A DNA stretch of 17,435 nucleotides from a bacterium. Its GTDB lineage: Bacteria > JAMCPX01. Numbering within the stretch: position 1 is the first letter of the stretch; every line of letters starts with the position of its first letter. The stretch is taken from contig JAJYLN010000029.1 of the NCBI GenBank assembly GCA_021787665.1, forward strand, positions 1 through 17,435, in the 5' to 3' direction. The notes below the pieces were generated by a model. The model made no database searches and was not told where the DNA came from. It was given only the letters and a program-made list of their open reading frames with translations. Below, one piece after another: positions 1 to 7,609 of the stretch. Made by a program: the position numbers and the translations under genes.

Positions 1-126
1 CAGGCGTTGTTCAGCACGTACAACATGGGCGTTGCGCAATACAGGGCATCGACCAATAACCCGACCCTGAGCCTTGCGGCAAGCGACTTCAACGTCACCT
101 CGATCAAGCTCGAGTTCCTGTTCTAA
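1..126 (+). CDS. C-terminal end of a probable outer-membrane beta-barrel protein (partial)
   Basis: Reading frame 1 is open from the window edge to a TAA at 124-126 and gives 41 residues. The end of the protein alternates polar and hydrophobic residues and finishes SIKLEFLF, with a terminal Phe. That is the classic signature of the last beta strand of Gram-negative outer-membrane proteins, recognised by the BAM complex. No domain can be named from so short a tail; a porin or other barrel is the best guess. The gene is closed by a strong intrinsic terminator 17 nt downstream, so it does not belong to the transcript of the next gene. The 5' part lies outside the window. Confidence 0.55.
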   Translation, partial: QALFSTYNMGVAQYRASTNNPTLSLAASDFNVTSIKLEFLF

Positions 127-142
127 ATACCTGATTTCATTC

Positions 143-178
143 GGGGAGCAACCGGCTTCGCGGGGTGCTCCCCTTTTT
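143..178 (+). terminator. Rho-independent terminator after the partial barrel gene
   Basis: Perfect 8-bp stem GGGGAGCA (143-150) with TGCTCCCC (166-173). The loop contains a further 3-bp CCG/CGG pairing (152-154 with 161-163), and five T residues follow (174-178). It lies just after the TAA at 124-126 and before the lipid kinase gene. Confidence 0.9.
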
Positions 179-199
179 GTGTGCACGCCTCGGCATGTC

Positions 200-229
200 T
201 TGATAGAGGTGCCCCCCTTTTTATTTGAT
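200..229 (+). promoter_or_regulatory. Possible sigma-70 promoter for the lipid kinase gene
   Basis: TTGATA (200-205) matches the -35 consensus at five of six positions. A weak -10, TTTGAT (224-229), follows after 18 nt. It sits between the upstream terminator and the ATG at 272, where a promoter is required. The -10 match is poor, so this is tentative. Confidence 0.3.
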
Positions 230-271
230 TTTTTCCGGATAGTCCTGTACGGTGTTACGAAGGGGGGTGTT

Positions 272-1348
272 ATGAAGCTGAGATGTGCCATCTTTAACAA
301 TATGAACTCTGGCAAGAACAGAAGGTACCGGTACAACAGAGACAAGTTCGCGTCCTTCGTGCCGGACACATGGAGGATCATTGACGCTTACTCCCTCTCG
401 GACCTGACCTCCGCCGTGCATCTCATCAGGGAGGAGGAAATAAACTTCCTGATGATCAACGGAGGAGACGGGACGTTGCAGCGGCTCATTACGGAGCTGA
501 TAAGAGAATTGCCGGAGGACAGCCTGCCGATCATCATCCCCCTGCGTGGAGGGACGGCAAACATGGTAGCGGGCAACATCGGGGTGCGGAAAAACCCTCT
601 GGATACGGTCAGGATACTGATGAGGTACGTGGACGACTACAGCGAAGGGAGGGAGTCCATGCAGGTCCTGCCGGTCATGCCGCTGAAGGTCGTGGACAGA
701 AACAACGGTACCAGGTACGGCTTCGCATTCATGAACGGCCTTATCTACAAAATCCAGGACCTCTTTACAAAGCAGGAAAATCCCACCTTCAGCACCGTGG
801 TTAACCTTGTTACGACGACCATAGGGGGTTATGCCATCGGGAACCCGAGGATAAGGAAGTACTACAGCAAGATCGACGCGGACCTCTACGTCGACGGCAA
901 ACGGTATCCGGAGGACAGGTACCTCCTCATGATCGCAGCGGTATTCCAGAGGCTTCTGCTCTGGTTCAGACCGTTCTACAGCCCGGGCACGAAAGGCGTC
1001 AGCAAGTTTTATTTCGCTGCTTCCGCCTGTGACCCCTGGACCATGATTCGGAACCTCAGGGCCTTTACCACCGGGAGGGAGGTGCCGCCCAGGACCTTTA
1101 ACAGCCCGGCAGGGCAGGTACAGATAAAGGCAGAATGCGGGTATGCCCTCGACGGAGAGCTCATCAGGGACCGATACACGGACGTCACCATCGATCAGGG
1201 GCCCCAGATGAAGTTCTTCGTGGTCCCGGAAGTCATAAGAACGTCCTACGGCATCACCTATCGAGCGTACATCAACCCGTCCCATATAGCCACCCACATC
1301 CCGGAAGACACCATTGCCCGGTTCACGAGACCGGGGCTCCAGCTCTGA
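272..1348 (+). CDS. Diacylglycerol kinase / lipid kinase family protein
   Basis: A 358-residue protein with the diacylglycerol-kinase catalytic fold, which phosphorylates a lipid hydroxyl with ATP (DgkB, YegS and sphingosine kinase relatives). The nucleotide-binding motif NGGDGTLQ is at residues 63-70. A second conserved loop, GGTANMVAGNIG, is at 93-104, and the C-terminal DGE motif expected of the family is at 294-296. The total length is near the family norm of about 300-350. I chose the ATG at 272 because it follows AAGGGGGG at 260-267. The frame stays open upstream to an ATG at 74, but that start would lie inside the preceding gene and its terminator. No signal peptide or membrane segment is seen, so it is likely a cytosolic enzyme acting at the inner membrane. 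The real substrate (diacylglycerol, another lipid alcohol or a non-lipid) cannot be read from the sequence. It is separated by 92 nt from the chemosensory operon. Confidence 0.85.
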   Translation: MKLRCAIFNNMNSGKNRRYRYNRDKFASFVPDTWRIIDAYSLSDLTSAVHLIREEEINFLMINGGDGTLQRLITELIRELPEDSLPIIIPLRGGTANMVAGNIGVRKNPLDTVRILMRYVDDYSEGRESMQVLPVMPLKVVDRNNGTRYGFAFMNGLIYKIQDLFTKQENPTFSTVVNLVTTTIGGYAIGNPRIRKYYSKIDADLYVDGKRYPEDRYLLMIAAVFQRLLLWFRPFYSPGTKGVSKFYFAASACDPWTMIRNLRAFTTGREVPPRTFNSPAGQVQIKAECGYALDGELIRDRYTDVTIDQGPQMKFFVVPEVIRTSYGITYRAYINPSHIATHIPEDTIARFTRPGLQL

Positions 1349-1372
1349 TTTTTCGCTGTTTATTGCCTCCTC

Positions 1373-1401
1373 TGTCCTTTACACGGGGTCGTTGGTATGA
1401 T
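1373..1401 (+). promoter_or_regulatory. Candidate extended -10 promoter of the chemosensory operon
   Basis: TGGTATGAT at 1393-1401 fits an extended -10 (TGnTATAAT) with one mismatch in the hexamer. The region 17 nt upstream (TGTCCT, 1373-1378) is a poor -35, as is common for extended -10 promoters. It lies in the only gap (1349-1440) before eleven tightly packed genes. A start near 1408 would leave a leader of about 33 nt. Similar TGnTAT elements precede 15051 and 16584. Confidence 0.4.
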
Positions 1402-1440
1402 ACGACGTGCGTATGTACAAGAGGGAGCAGTGTACCATAT

Positions 1441-3108
1441 ATGAGCCTGATAGGGAGCCTTGAGGACCTGGCACTGGGCGATATATTACAGATACTCAGT
1501 CTGAGCCGAAGATCCGGCATCCTGTACCTTACCCGGAAAGGTGAAGAAGGCAAAATCGTATTCGCTGATGGCCAGATCACGTCCGCCGCGAGCACAGCCA
1601 GCCCGAACGATGTGCTGAAGCTGTTGCGAGACAAGGACCTGATCCCGGAGTCCCGGGGTGAAGCGATCCGGGAAGAGTTGAAGAGATCCGACCGGCCCGA
1701 TGTAAAAACTCTCCTCCGGAAGTCCGGCGCCGTAAGCCCGGAAGCCCTCGAGGGGGTCATACAGTCCTATATTACCGATACTATCTTCGGTTTTTTCGAA
1801 TGGACAGAGGGTAACTTCGATTTCGAGATAGCCGACACCCCGGATAAGGTCTACGAATCCGACACGGCATGCTACCTGGAAACGCCCCTGAATCCCCAGT
1901 ACATCGTGATCGAGGGCACGAGAAAGATAGACGAGAACAAGATGGTCGCGGAGCGGTCGCAGCAGGAGGAACCGAGTGTTCTCATCAAGGAGCTGGAGGA
2001 GATTATCGTTGTCGACCATGATGCTGACTCCCAGGGCTTCCTCCGCGAGAGCCTCGAGTCCAGGGGCTTCAAGACGTCGGCCCTCGCTGACCTCGGCACA
2101 CTGTACGGCTATATAACGTCCATCCAGGACTCGCCCCGAGTGCCGATGATCGTGGCAAATCTGACCATCCCGAAGACAAAGGGCGAGGGTATGCTCGGGG
2201 GCATGGAGCTTCTCCGATGGACGACGGACGAGAAGATAAAGATACCCGTGGTCCTGCTCAGCAGCATCAGCAACGAAGAGGTTCTGAGAGAGGCGAAGCT
2301 CCTTGGTGTGTACGCATACCTGAAACGGCCGAAGCGGTTTTCCAGGACGTCCCCGGACATCGACGCCTTCATGGACATACTCGAGAAGGTCACGGCGCTG
2401 TGCAGGCAGTACCAGGAGGCCGGCTTCACCTTCAAGGCGGGGACCAGGGAGGTGGTCGAGGAGCACCACGAGGAGGACAATGCAGGATCCAGATTCGTAC
2501 AGGACATCACCGAAGAGATTACCAAGGAATTCCAGGACGAGGTGGAACTGCTGCCGGAGGCGATGGAGAAGAAACCTGACGCGAGCCCAGGCCTGGTTAC
2601 CCTCAAATCCATGATAGACGAGTTGACGAACCCGGGCTTTGCCGGGGAGGTTACTCTCCTGATCATGAGGTTCGCGAGCGAGCTGCTCAACAGGGGATTA
2701 CTGTTCCTTGTGGTGAAGAACAGGCTGAGGGGACTCGGTCAGTTCGGCTTGGAGGCGTTTCTCGAGTCCCCCAACACGGCCGTGAAGAAGATGGTCATAG
2801 ATATCGACGAGCACTCCCTGATGGGCAGGCTCATCAGCCGCAGGTCCCCGATCAGAGGGGCCCCGGAGCGCAACGACAGCAACACAAAGTTTTTCGATCA
2901 GATCGGCGGCGAATGGCCAGTGGAGTCATACGCGGTTCCGCTCCTCACAGCGGACAGGGTAGCAGCGGTCTTCTACGGCGACAACGTGCCGCTGAAGAGG
3001 AAAATACCCGATATGATGGCGTTTGAGATATTCATGAGCCAGGCGAGCATCTTCATGGAAAAGGCCTACCTGGAGAGGATATTGCGGGAGCGGAAGGAGG
3101 AGCAATGA
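1441..3108 (+). CDS. PATAN (DUF4388) - degenerate receiver - GAF-like regulatory protein
   Basis: A 555-residue cytosolic regulator opening the chemosensory operon. Residues 1-135 are a PATAN/DUF4388 domain: GSLEDLALGDILQILSLSRR at 5-24, then SGILYLTRKG, then IVFADGQI, with the typical helical insertion. Residues about 188-305 resemble a CheY-type receiver, with VVDHD at 190-194, SS at 274-275 and the conserved Lys in YLKRP (K295). The position of the phosphorylated Asp is Asn (VANLTIP, N240), so it probably cannot be phosphorylated conventionally. Residues about 385-545 look GAF-like, ending in a helical tail, but that call is weak. ATG 1441 starts exactly at the domain consensus; GAGGGA at 1421-1426 is 14 nt upstream, a long spacing. 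Its stop overlaps the CheY start (ATGA). In cyanobacteria PATAN-receiver proteins bind type IV pilus motor proteins, so an output role is plausible by inference. Confidence 0.8.
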   Translation: MSLIGSLEDLALGDILQILSLSRRSGILYLTRKGEEGKIVFADGQITSAASTASPNDVLKLLRDKDLIPESRGEAIREELKRSDRPDVKTLLRKSGAVSPEALEGVIQSYITDTIFGFFEWTEGNFDFEIADTPDKVYESDTACYLETPLNPQYIVIEGTRKIDENKMVAERSQQEEPSVLIKELEEIIVVDHDADSQGFLRESLESRGFKTSALADLGTLYGYITSIQDSPRVPMIVANLTIPKTKGEGMLGGMELLRWTTDEKIKIPVVLLSSISNEEVLREAKLLGVYAYLKRPKRFSRTSPDIDAFMDILEKVTALCRQYQEAGFTFKAGTREVVEEHHEEDNAGSRFVQDITEEITKEFQDEVELLPEAMEKKPDASPGLVTLKSMIDELTNPGFAGEVTLLIMRFASELLNRGLLFLVVKNRLRGLGQFGLEAFLESPNTAVKKMVIDIDEHSLMGRLISRRSPIRGAPERNDSNTKFFDQIGGEWPVESYAVPLLTADRVAAVFYGDNVPLKRKIPDMMAFEIFMSQASIFMEKAYLERILRERKEEQ

Positions 3109-3473
3109 GCGAGAGCATACTTATTGTGGAAGACTCCTCGACCATGAGATCATTCATATCCTCGACGATAGAGGGCTGCGGGGAATACGAGATATACGAG
3201 AGCGCCACGGGCTTCGAGGCCCTGAAGCTGCTGCCGCAGGTAGACTTCAAGCTGATCATAACGGACATCAACATGCCCGACATCAACGGCCTTGAGCTCA
3301 TCAGCTTCGTGAGAAAGAACCAGCAGTACAAAGACATACCCATGGTCATCATATCCACCGAGGGTACGGAGATGGACAGGAAGAAAGGTATGGCGCTCGG
3401 GGCGAACGAGTACCTCGTGAAGCCTTTCAGGCCGGAGGACCTTCAGAAGATTGTCATGAAGTACATCGGATAG
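3105..3473 (+). CDS. cheY: CheY-type single-domain response regulator
   Basis: A 122-residue stand-alone receiver, the usual length for CheY. All functional residues are present: acidic pair E9-D10, phospho-acceptor D54 in TDINMPDINGLEL, the Ser/Thr switch at S84/T85 (VIISTEG), Y103 and K106 in YLVKPF. It would accept phosphate from the CheA encoded 3 nt downstream and carry the signal to an effector, or act as a phosphate sink. Its ATG overlaps the stop of the preceding gene as ATGA, and AAGGAGG at 3094-3100 is a strong ribosome binding site 4 nt before the start. It is the only fully intact free receiver in the operon. No flagellar gene is nearby, so its target need not be a flagellar switch. 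Confidence 0.93.
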   Translation: MSESILIVEDSSTMRSFISSTIEGCGEYEIYESATGFEALKLLPQVDFKLIITDINMPDINGLELISFVRKNQQYKDIPMVIISTEGTEMDRKKGMALGANEYLVKPFRPEDLQKIVMKYIG

Positions 3474-3476
3474 CGT

Positions 3477-5468
3477 ATGGAACAGAACAAAGCGACCAAA
3501 GAGTTCATTGCCGAGTCCGAAGAGCTTATCGACAAGATATTCAAGGACATCGATGAGATAGACACGGCCCGGAAGGAGGGAAAGCCGAACCCGGACACCA
3601 TCAATGACCTCTTCAGGTCAGCCCACTCGCTCAAGGGTATATCGAGTATGTTCGGTTTCAAGGAGATCACAGAGGCGAGTCACAAGATGGAAGACCTGCT
3701 GGACAAGGTGAGACTGAGCAAGGTGCCCATCACGGACACCCTGATCAAGACCCTCTATGCGGCCGGCGATACCCTGAGGACGATGATATCATCGGAGAAC
3801 TTCGGCAGGGGTATGGACATCGGCCCCTTGATCGGGCAGCTCAGGGAGGCTGAGGCTGCGAAGCAGGAAGAGCGGAAGGACGCACTGTTCGACGACATCC
3901 TGTTGACGAAGGAGATCCTCGCCGTACTCACGGAGTACGAGGAGTCCAGGCTGCGGGAGAACATCAAGGACAGGAATAACCTTTTCAGGATAGACGCATC
4001 GTTCAGCCTGCTGAGCTTCGACAAGGAACTCGCGGACCTTACCAACCAGCTCAAGTCGTTCGGCGAGATCATCACGACCCTGCCGAGTACCACGGAGGCA
4101 CGGGAGGGGGAGATAAAGTTCGACATCATCCTCGGAACGACGGCAACGGAAGATCACCTCGCATCGAGCCTCGACTTCAAGAACATCAAGATCCAGAACA
4201 TCAGGAAACAGGCGGCCGGGAAGGGACCGGAAGAGCGCGCGCCGGTGAAGGGCGTGATGGACGAGTCCGCATCTATTAAGGGCATAGCGCAGACGGTGCG
4301 GGTGGACATTACGAAGCTCGATTATATCATGAACATCGTGGGCGAGCTCGTACTCGCGAAAACCAACCTCGTGAGGATAGCGGAGGCCATCAGGAAGAGC
4401 ATGGGTTTTACCGGCGTATCGGTGGAACTCGCCAAAACGATAAAGGAGCTCGAGAGGAAGCTCAAGGAGCTCCAGATCGGGGTGCTCGAAATACGTATGA
4501 TTCCCCTGAGCCAGCTCTTCGACAAAGTCACCCGTACGGCGACCAGGATAGCGAAGGGGCTGAACAAGGAAATAGAGATCGAGTTCTATGGCGCGGACAC
4601 GGAGCTGGACAAGCTCATCATAGAGGAGCTGACTGACCCCATGATGCATATCATCAGGAATTCTATTGACCACGGCATAGAGTCTGCCGAGGAGAGGCTC
4701 ATCGCCGGCAAGCCGGCGAAGGGTAAGGTCGTGATACGGGCGTACCAGAAAGGCAATCATGTCCTGATAGAGATAGAGGACGACGGCAAAGGTATCTCGC
4801 TCTCGGCTGTCCGGAACAAGGCGGTCGAAAAAGGGCTACTCCAGCCGTCCGCGAAACCCGCGAGAGACGAGCTGTTCAACATGCTCTTCCTTCCCGGCTT
4901 TTCGACAAAGTCGGACGTTAGTGAGGTTTCCGGCAGGGGTGTGGGACTCGACGTGGTTAAGACGAACCTCAGGGCCATCAGCGGGATGATCGACGTGGAC
5001 ACGCAGGAGGGCAAATGGTCGAGGTTCACGCTCACGTTGCCCGTCACGCTTGCCATCATCCAGGCGCTCCTAATAGAGGCCGACGGCAAACAATACGCTG
5101 TGCCCCTGAACTCCATCAACGAGAGCCTGACCGTGCCCTTGGATGAGATTCGGATCGTCGAGAACAAGGAGGTCATCAAGCTCAGGGAGACCGTTCTGCC
5201 GGTCGTCAGGCTCTCGAGGCTGTTCAACTTTACCGCAGGCGGCGATACCGGGAAACAGGATTATTACGTCATCGTCGTAGGGAGCGGCGAGAAATGGGTC
5301 GGCATTCTCGCGGACAAGTTCGTGGGGCAGCAGGATGTCGTCATCAAGCCGCTGGGGAAACTGCTGAAGGGTGTTAAGGGCATCGCGGGCGCCGCGGACA
5401 TAGGGTCCGGGGAGATCGTACTGGTACTGGATGTGTCCGTGTTCATAGAGGAGGCGGTGAGGGTATAG
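3477..5468 (+). CDS. cheA: Chemotaxis histidine kinase CheA
   Basis: A 663-residue kinase with the full CheA architecture. The N-terminal HPt domain carries phospho-His H50 in RSAHSLKGISSMFGF. A middle region (about 140-235, from LTEYEESRLRENI to FDIILGTT) sits where the CheY/CheB-binding P2 would be. The dimerisation domain begins near VRVDITKLDYIMNIVGELV (275-293). The ATPase domain shows the N box HIIRNSIDHG (391-400), G1 DDGKG (435-439), F box FLPGFSTK and G2 GRGVGLD (486-492). A CheW-like regulatory domain occupies about 525-660. It autophosphorylates in complex with MCP and CheW and passes phosphate to CheY and CheB. It starts 3 nt after cheY. Nothing essential is missing. There is no C-terminal receiver, so it is not a hybrid of the FrzE type. 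Confidence 0.96.
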   Translation: MEQNKATKEFIAESEELIDKIFKDIDEIDTARKEGKPNPDTINDLFRSAHSLKGISSMFGFKEITEASHKMEDLLDKVRLSKVPITDTLIKTLYAAGDTLRTMISSENFGRGMDIGPLIGQLREAEAAKQEERKDALFDDILLTKEILAVLTEYEESRLRENIKDRNNLFRIDASFSLLSFDKELADLTNQLKSFGEIITTLPSTTEAREGEIKFDIILGTTATEDHLASSLDFKNIKIQNIRKQAAGKGPEERAPVKGVMDESASIKGIAQTVRVDITKLDYIMNIVGELVLAKTNLVRIAEAIRKSMGFTGVSVELAKTIKELERKLKELQIGVLEIRMIPLSQLFDKVTRTATRIAKGLNKEIEIEFYGADTELDKLIIEELTDPMMHIIRNSIDHGIESAEERLIAGKPAKGKVVIRAYQKGNHVLIEIEDDGKGISLSAVRNKAVEKGLLQPSAKPARDELFNMLFLPGFSTKSDVSEVSGRGVGLDVVKTNLRAISGMIDVDTQEGKWSRFTLTLPVTLAIIQALLIEADGKQYAVPLNSINESLTVPLDEIRIVENKEVIKLRETVLPVVRLSRLFNFTAGGDTGKQDYYVIVVGSGEKWVGILADKFVGQQDVVIKPLGKLLKGVKGIAGAADIGSGEIVLVLDVSVFIEEAVRV

Positions 5469-5470
5469 CC

Positions 5471-6280
5471 ATGTACAAGGGCTTTTACAGACTGAGCGAG
5501 CGACCTTTCGGGAAGACGCCGGACCCGAGGTTTCTGTACAAGTCGCGCCAGCACGAGGAGGCGCTCGAGCGGATGCTGTTCGCCATCCAGGAGAAGGAGC
5601 TCGCGGTCCTGACCGGGGACATTGGCTCCGGGAAGACGACGATATCCAGGTCCGCGATGGACACGCTCGACGACCGGTACGTCATCGTCAATATCCTGAA
5701 CCCGAGACTTTCCCCGACGCAGTTCCTGAAGACGATAGCAAAGAGGCTGGGCATCGAGGACGTCAGGTTCTTCAAGCACGACATTGTGGAGCAGATGAAC
5801 GAGAAGATAGCTGAGCTCTACGAGAGTCATCTCACGCCCGTAGTGTTCATAGACGAGGCACAGCTCATTCCGTCGAAGAGCACCATAGACGAGATACGTC
5901 TCCTGACCAACTACCAGCTCGACACCTCGAACCTCATGACGATCATCCTCCTTGGCCAGACGGAGTTCAGGGACAGGCTGCAGTCGAGGTACTACAACGC
6001 CTTCCGGCAGAGGATAGGCATCGCCTACCACCTGGGCCCGCTGAGTTTCGAGGACACGGAGAAGTACATCAACTTCAGGCTGACGGTAGCGGGTCGGCCC
6101 GAGCCTCTTTTCACCGGCCCGGCGATCGAGCTGATCTACAAATACTCGAAGGGTATCCCTCGCGCCATAAACACCATCTGCAACAACGCGTTGCTCTACG
6201 GCTATGGCGAGGACCTCGCAACGATACATGACAAGGCGATCAACGCCATTATTGAGGATATAAGGATAAGCCTGACCTGA
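5471..6280 (+). CDS. ExeA/GspA-type AAA ATPase
   Basis: A 269-residue P-loop ATPase of the ExeA/TniB-like group. The N-terminus MYKGFYRLSERPFGKTPDPR is the hallmark of this family. Walker A is GDIGSGKTT (49-57), Walker B is VVFIDEAQ (124-131), and a sensor-like ILLGQTE follows near residue 160. The protein ends after the AAA lid region, so it lacks the C-terminal membrane segment and peptidoglycan-binding domain of full-length ExeA and should be cytosolic. Characterised relatives help assemble secretins of type II secretion. It begins 2 nt after the cheA stop and 1 nt separates it from the first cheW, so it is embedded in the chemosensory operon. Its role there is unknown; candidates are energising pilus or secretion assembly, or localising the signalling array. 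Family call is sure, function is not. Confidence 0.88.
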   Translation: MYKGFYRLSERPFGKTPDPRFLYKSRQHEEALERMLFAIQEKELAVLTGDIGSGKTTISRSAMDTLDDRYVIVNILNPRLSPTQFLKTIAKRLGIEDVRFFKHDIVEQMNEKIAELYESHLTPVVFIDEAQLIPSKSTIDEIRLLTNYQLDTSNLMTIILLGQTEFRDRLQSRYYNAFRQRIGIAYHLGPLSFEDTEKYINFRLTVAGRPEPLFTGPAIELIYKYSKGIPRAINTICNNALLYGYGEDLATIHDKAINAIIEDIRISLT

Positions 6281-6281
6281 T

Positions 6282-7049
6282 ATGGACATCTCAAAGCTGA
6301 GAAAAAAGGCAAAAGAACAGCAGGCCGCCGAGAGCAGACAGCGAGCAGAGGGCAGCGGCAAGGGTCTGGTCGGCACCACGCAAACACCCGCGGACGGCGT
6401 TCCGGATACGATGAAGAATGCGCCATCTGTCGGAGAGAAGGCACCGAAGCCCACCTTCCCGCCCGGCGGAGTCTCCGTAGCGGTTCCTGTTTCGACAGGG
6501 CAGGGCGCCGGCGTGCCGGCACCGGACAGCGCCGGAGGAGCAGTGCAGGAGTCGAAGCCCTTGCTGGAGCTGGCACAGGAGGAGCTCAAAAAGTATCCGG
6601 CCGTAAGCGGAGAAAAGGAGTTGCTGTGTTTCCCCCTGGGCGGCCAGGAATATGGTATAGAGCTGAGCAGCGTGCGGGAGATCATCAGGGTTAAGGAGAT
6701 AACCCCGGTCCCGAACACAGCGGACTTCATCCTCGGCATCATCGTCCTACGGGGCGAGATAATCCCCGTCATTGACCTGCGGAAGCGCATCGGCCTGTCG
6801 TTTCTCGGGTTTACGCCTGCCACCCGGTTCATCATGGTCTCGTTCGCCGAGTCGATGACCGGACTGGTGGTCGACAGCATTCCGGACGTCAAGAAGGTAT
6901 CAGTGGAGTCGATACAGCCGGCAGAACTCATCGGCACGGTGGACGTAAAATTCATTACGGGCATCAGTACGAGCAGGGGCGGCTTCACGATCCTGCTGAA
7001 GCTCGAAGAAATACTCAGACAGAGCGATATGCTCAAGGCGTGCTTATGA
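6282..7049 (+). CDS. cheW: CheW-like coupling protein with long N-terminal linker
   Basis: A 255-residue protein. Residues 1-110 are low-complexity, charged then rich in Gly, Pro, Ala and Val (PPGGVSVAVPV, STGQGAGVPAP), and look disordered. The CheW domain spans about 112-247: LLCFPLGGQEYGIELSSVRE, the conserved LRGEIIPVIDLRKR (156-169), and TGLVVDSI. CheW couples receptors to CheA in the array. The ordinary protein is about 150-170 residues, so the tail is an addition. The ATG at 6282 follows the ATPase stop after one base with no clear ribosome binding site, which suggests translational coupling. The gene overlaps the second cheW. Internal starts cannot be excluded, but the reading frame and amino-acid bias look genuinely coding throughout. 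Confidence 0.9.
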   Translation: MDISKLRKKAKEQQAAESRQRAEGSGKGLVGTTQTPADGVPDTMKNAPSVGEKAPKPTFPPGGVSVAVPVSTGQGAGVPAPDSAGGAVQESKPLLELAQEELKKYPAVSGEKELLCFPLGGQEYGIELSSVREIIRVKEITPVPNTADFILGIIVLRGEIIPVIDLRKRIGLSFLGFTPATRFIMVSFAESMTGLVVDSIPDVKKVSVESIQPAELIGTVDVKFITGISTSRGGFTILLKLEEILRQSDMLKACL

Positions 7050-7609
7050 CGACTATGGACAACACCAGGAAGATCGTGGACGCGGCGGCCCCGAAGACGG
7101 ACCACGTGCAGTTTATCCTCATACGGATCGGCGGCTCCCTCTACGCCATCGACATCATGAAGATCGTGGAAATCGTGAAGTACGCTCCGGTAACAAGGAT
7201 ACCAAAGGCACCCGAATTTCTCGAGGGCGTCATAGACCTCAGGGGTGCGATTGTACCAGTCGTGGACATGCGGAAGCGGTTCGAGATCCAGGCTGAGCGG
7301 CCGGATGACACAGCCAGCGAAAATGGGACCGACAAGATAAGGATAGTGATCGTAAAGGTCATGGACAAGACTGCCGGACTCGTGGTGGACGAAGTGAAGG
7401 AGGTCCTCAAGGTCGCCCCGGGCAGGGTCGTGCCCGCGCCGAAGATAGCCCAAGGCGTGGAGTCCGAATACCTGCAGAGCGTGCTGAGTGACAGGGGAAG
7501 GATCATCCTCGTACTGGACCTCGATAAGATCCTGACGACGACCGAGAGGATTCAGCTCAAGAACTTGGTGCTGGGAGAAAAAAAACATAAATCAGGAGGC
7601 AACCGATGA
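7046..7609 (+). CDS. cheW: CheW-like coupling protein (second copy)
   Basis: A 187-residue CheW-domain protein: FILIRIGGSLYAIDIMKIVE, then VIDLRGAIVPVVDMRKRF (the CheW core motif), then TAGLVVDEVKEVLKV, with a basic tail KKHKSGGNR. It is well diverged from the CheW just upstream and lacks the long N-terminal linker, so the two are not a recent duplication. I chose ATG 7046 because it overlaps the upstream stop as ATGA and has AAGG at 7035-7038. A GTG at 7040 in the same frame is a possible alternative two codons longer. The stop overlaps the MCP start. Two different CheW proteins in one operon suggest either mixed arrays or coupling to more than one receptor class. Confidence 0.9.
   Translation: MTTMDNTRKIVDAAAPKTDHVQFILIRIGGSLYAIDIMKIVEIVKYAPVTRIPKAPEFLEGVIDLRGAIVPVVDMRKRFEIQAERPDDTASENGTDKIRIVIVKVMDKTAGLVVDEVKEVLKVAPGRVVPAPKIAQGVESEYLQSVLSDRGRIILVLDLDKILTTTERIQLKNLVLGEKKHKSGGNR
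7594..7599 (+). promoter_or_regulatory. Strong ribosome binding site of the MCP gene
   Basis: AGGAGG, 6 nt before ATG 7606, inside the end of the second cheW. It supports the 7606 start over the in-frame ATG at 7615 and would boost receptor translation within the polycistronic message, where several other genes have weak sites. Confidence 0.8.

Noticed and set aside
1378-1401. TTTACA and TATGAT as a -35/-10 pair.
   Set aside because: The spacer is only 12 nt, too short for sigma-70. The TG-extended -10 reading is preferred.
1135-1440. Upstream extension of the PATAN gene in the same frame.
   Set aside because: It would overlap the lipid kinase gene for over 200 nt, and its product is rich in His, Arg and Pro with no domain. 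The PATAN consensus begins right at ATG 1441.
5264-7588. A very long open frame on the minus strand (about 774 codons) opposite cheA, the ATPase and the two cheW genes.
   Set aside because: The plus strand carries recognisable Che proteins with intact motifs across the same span. The minus frame gives no recognisable domain, and long antisense frames are expected in GC-rich DNA with biased third positions.
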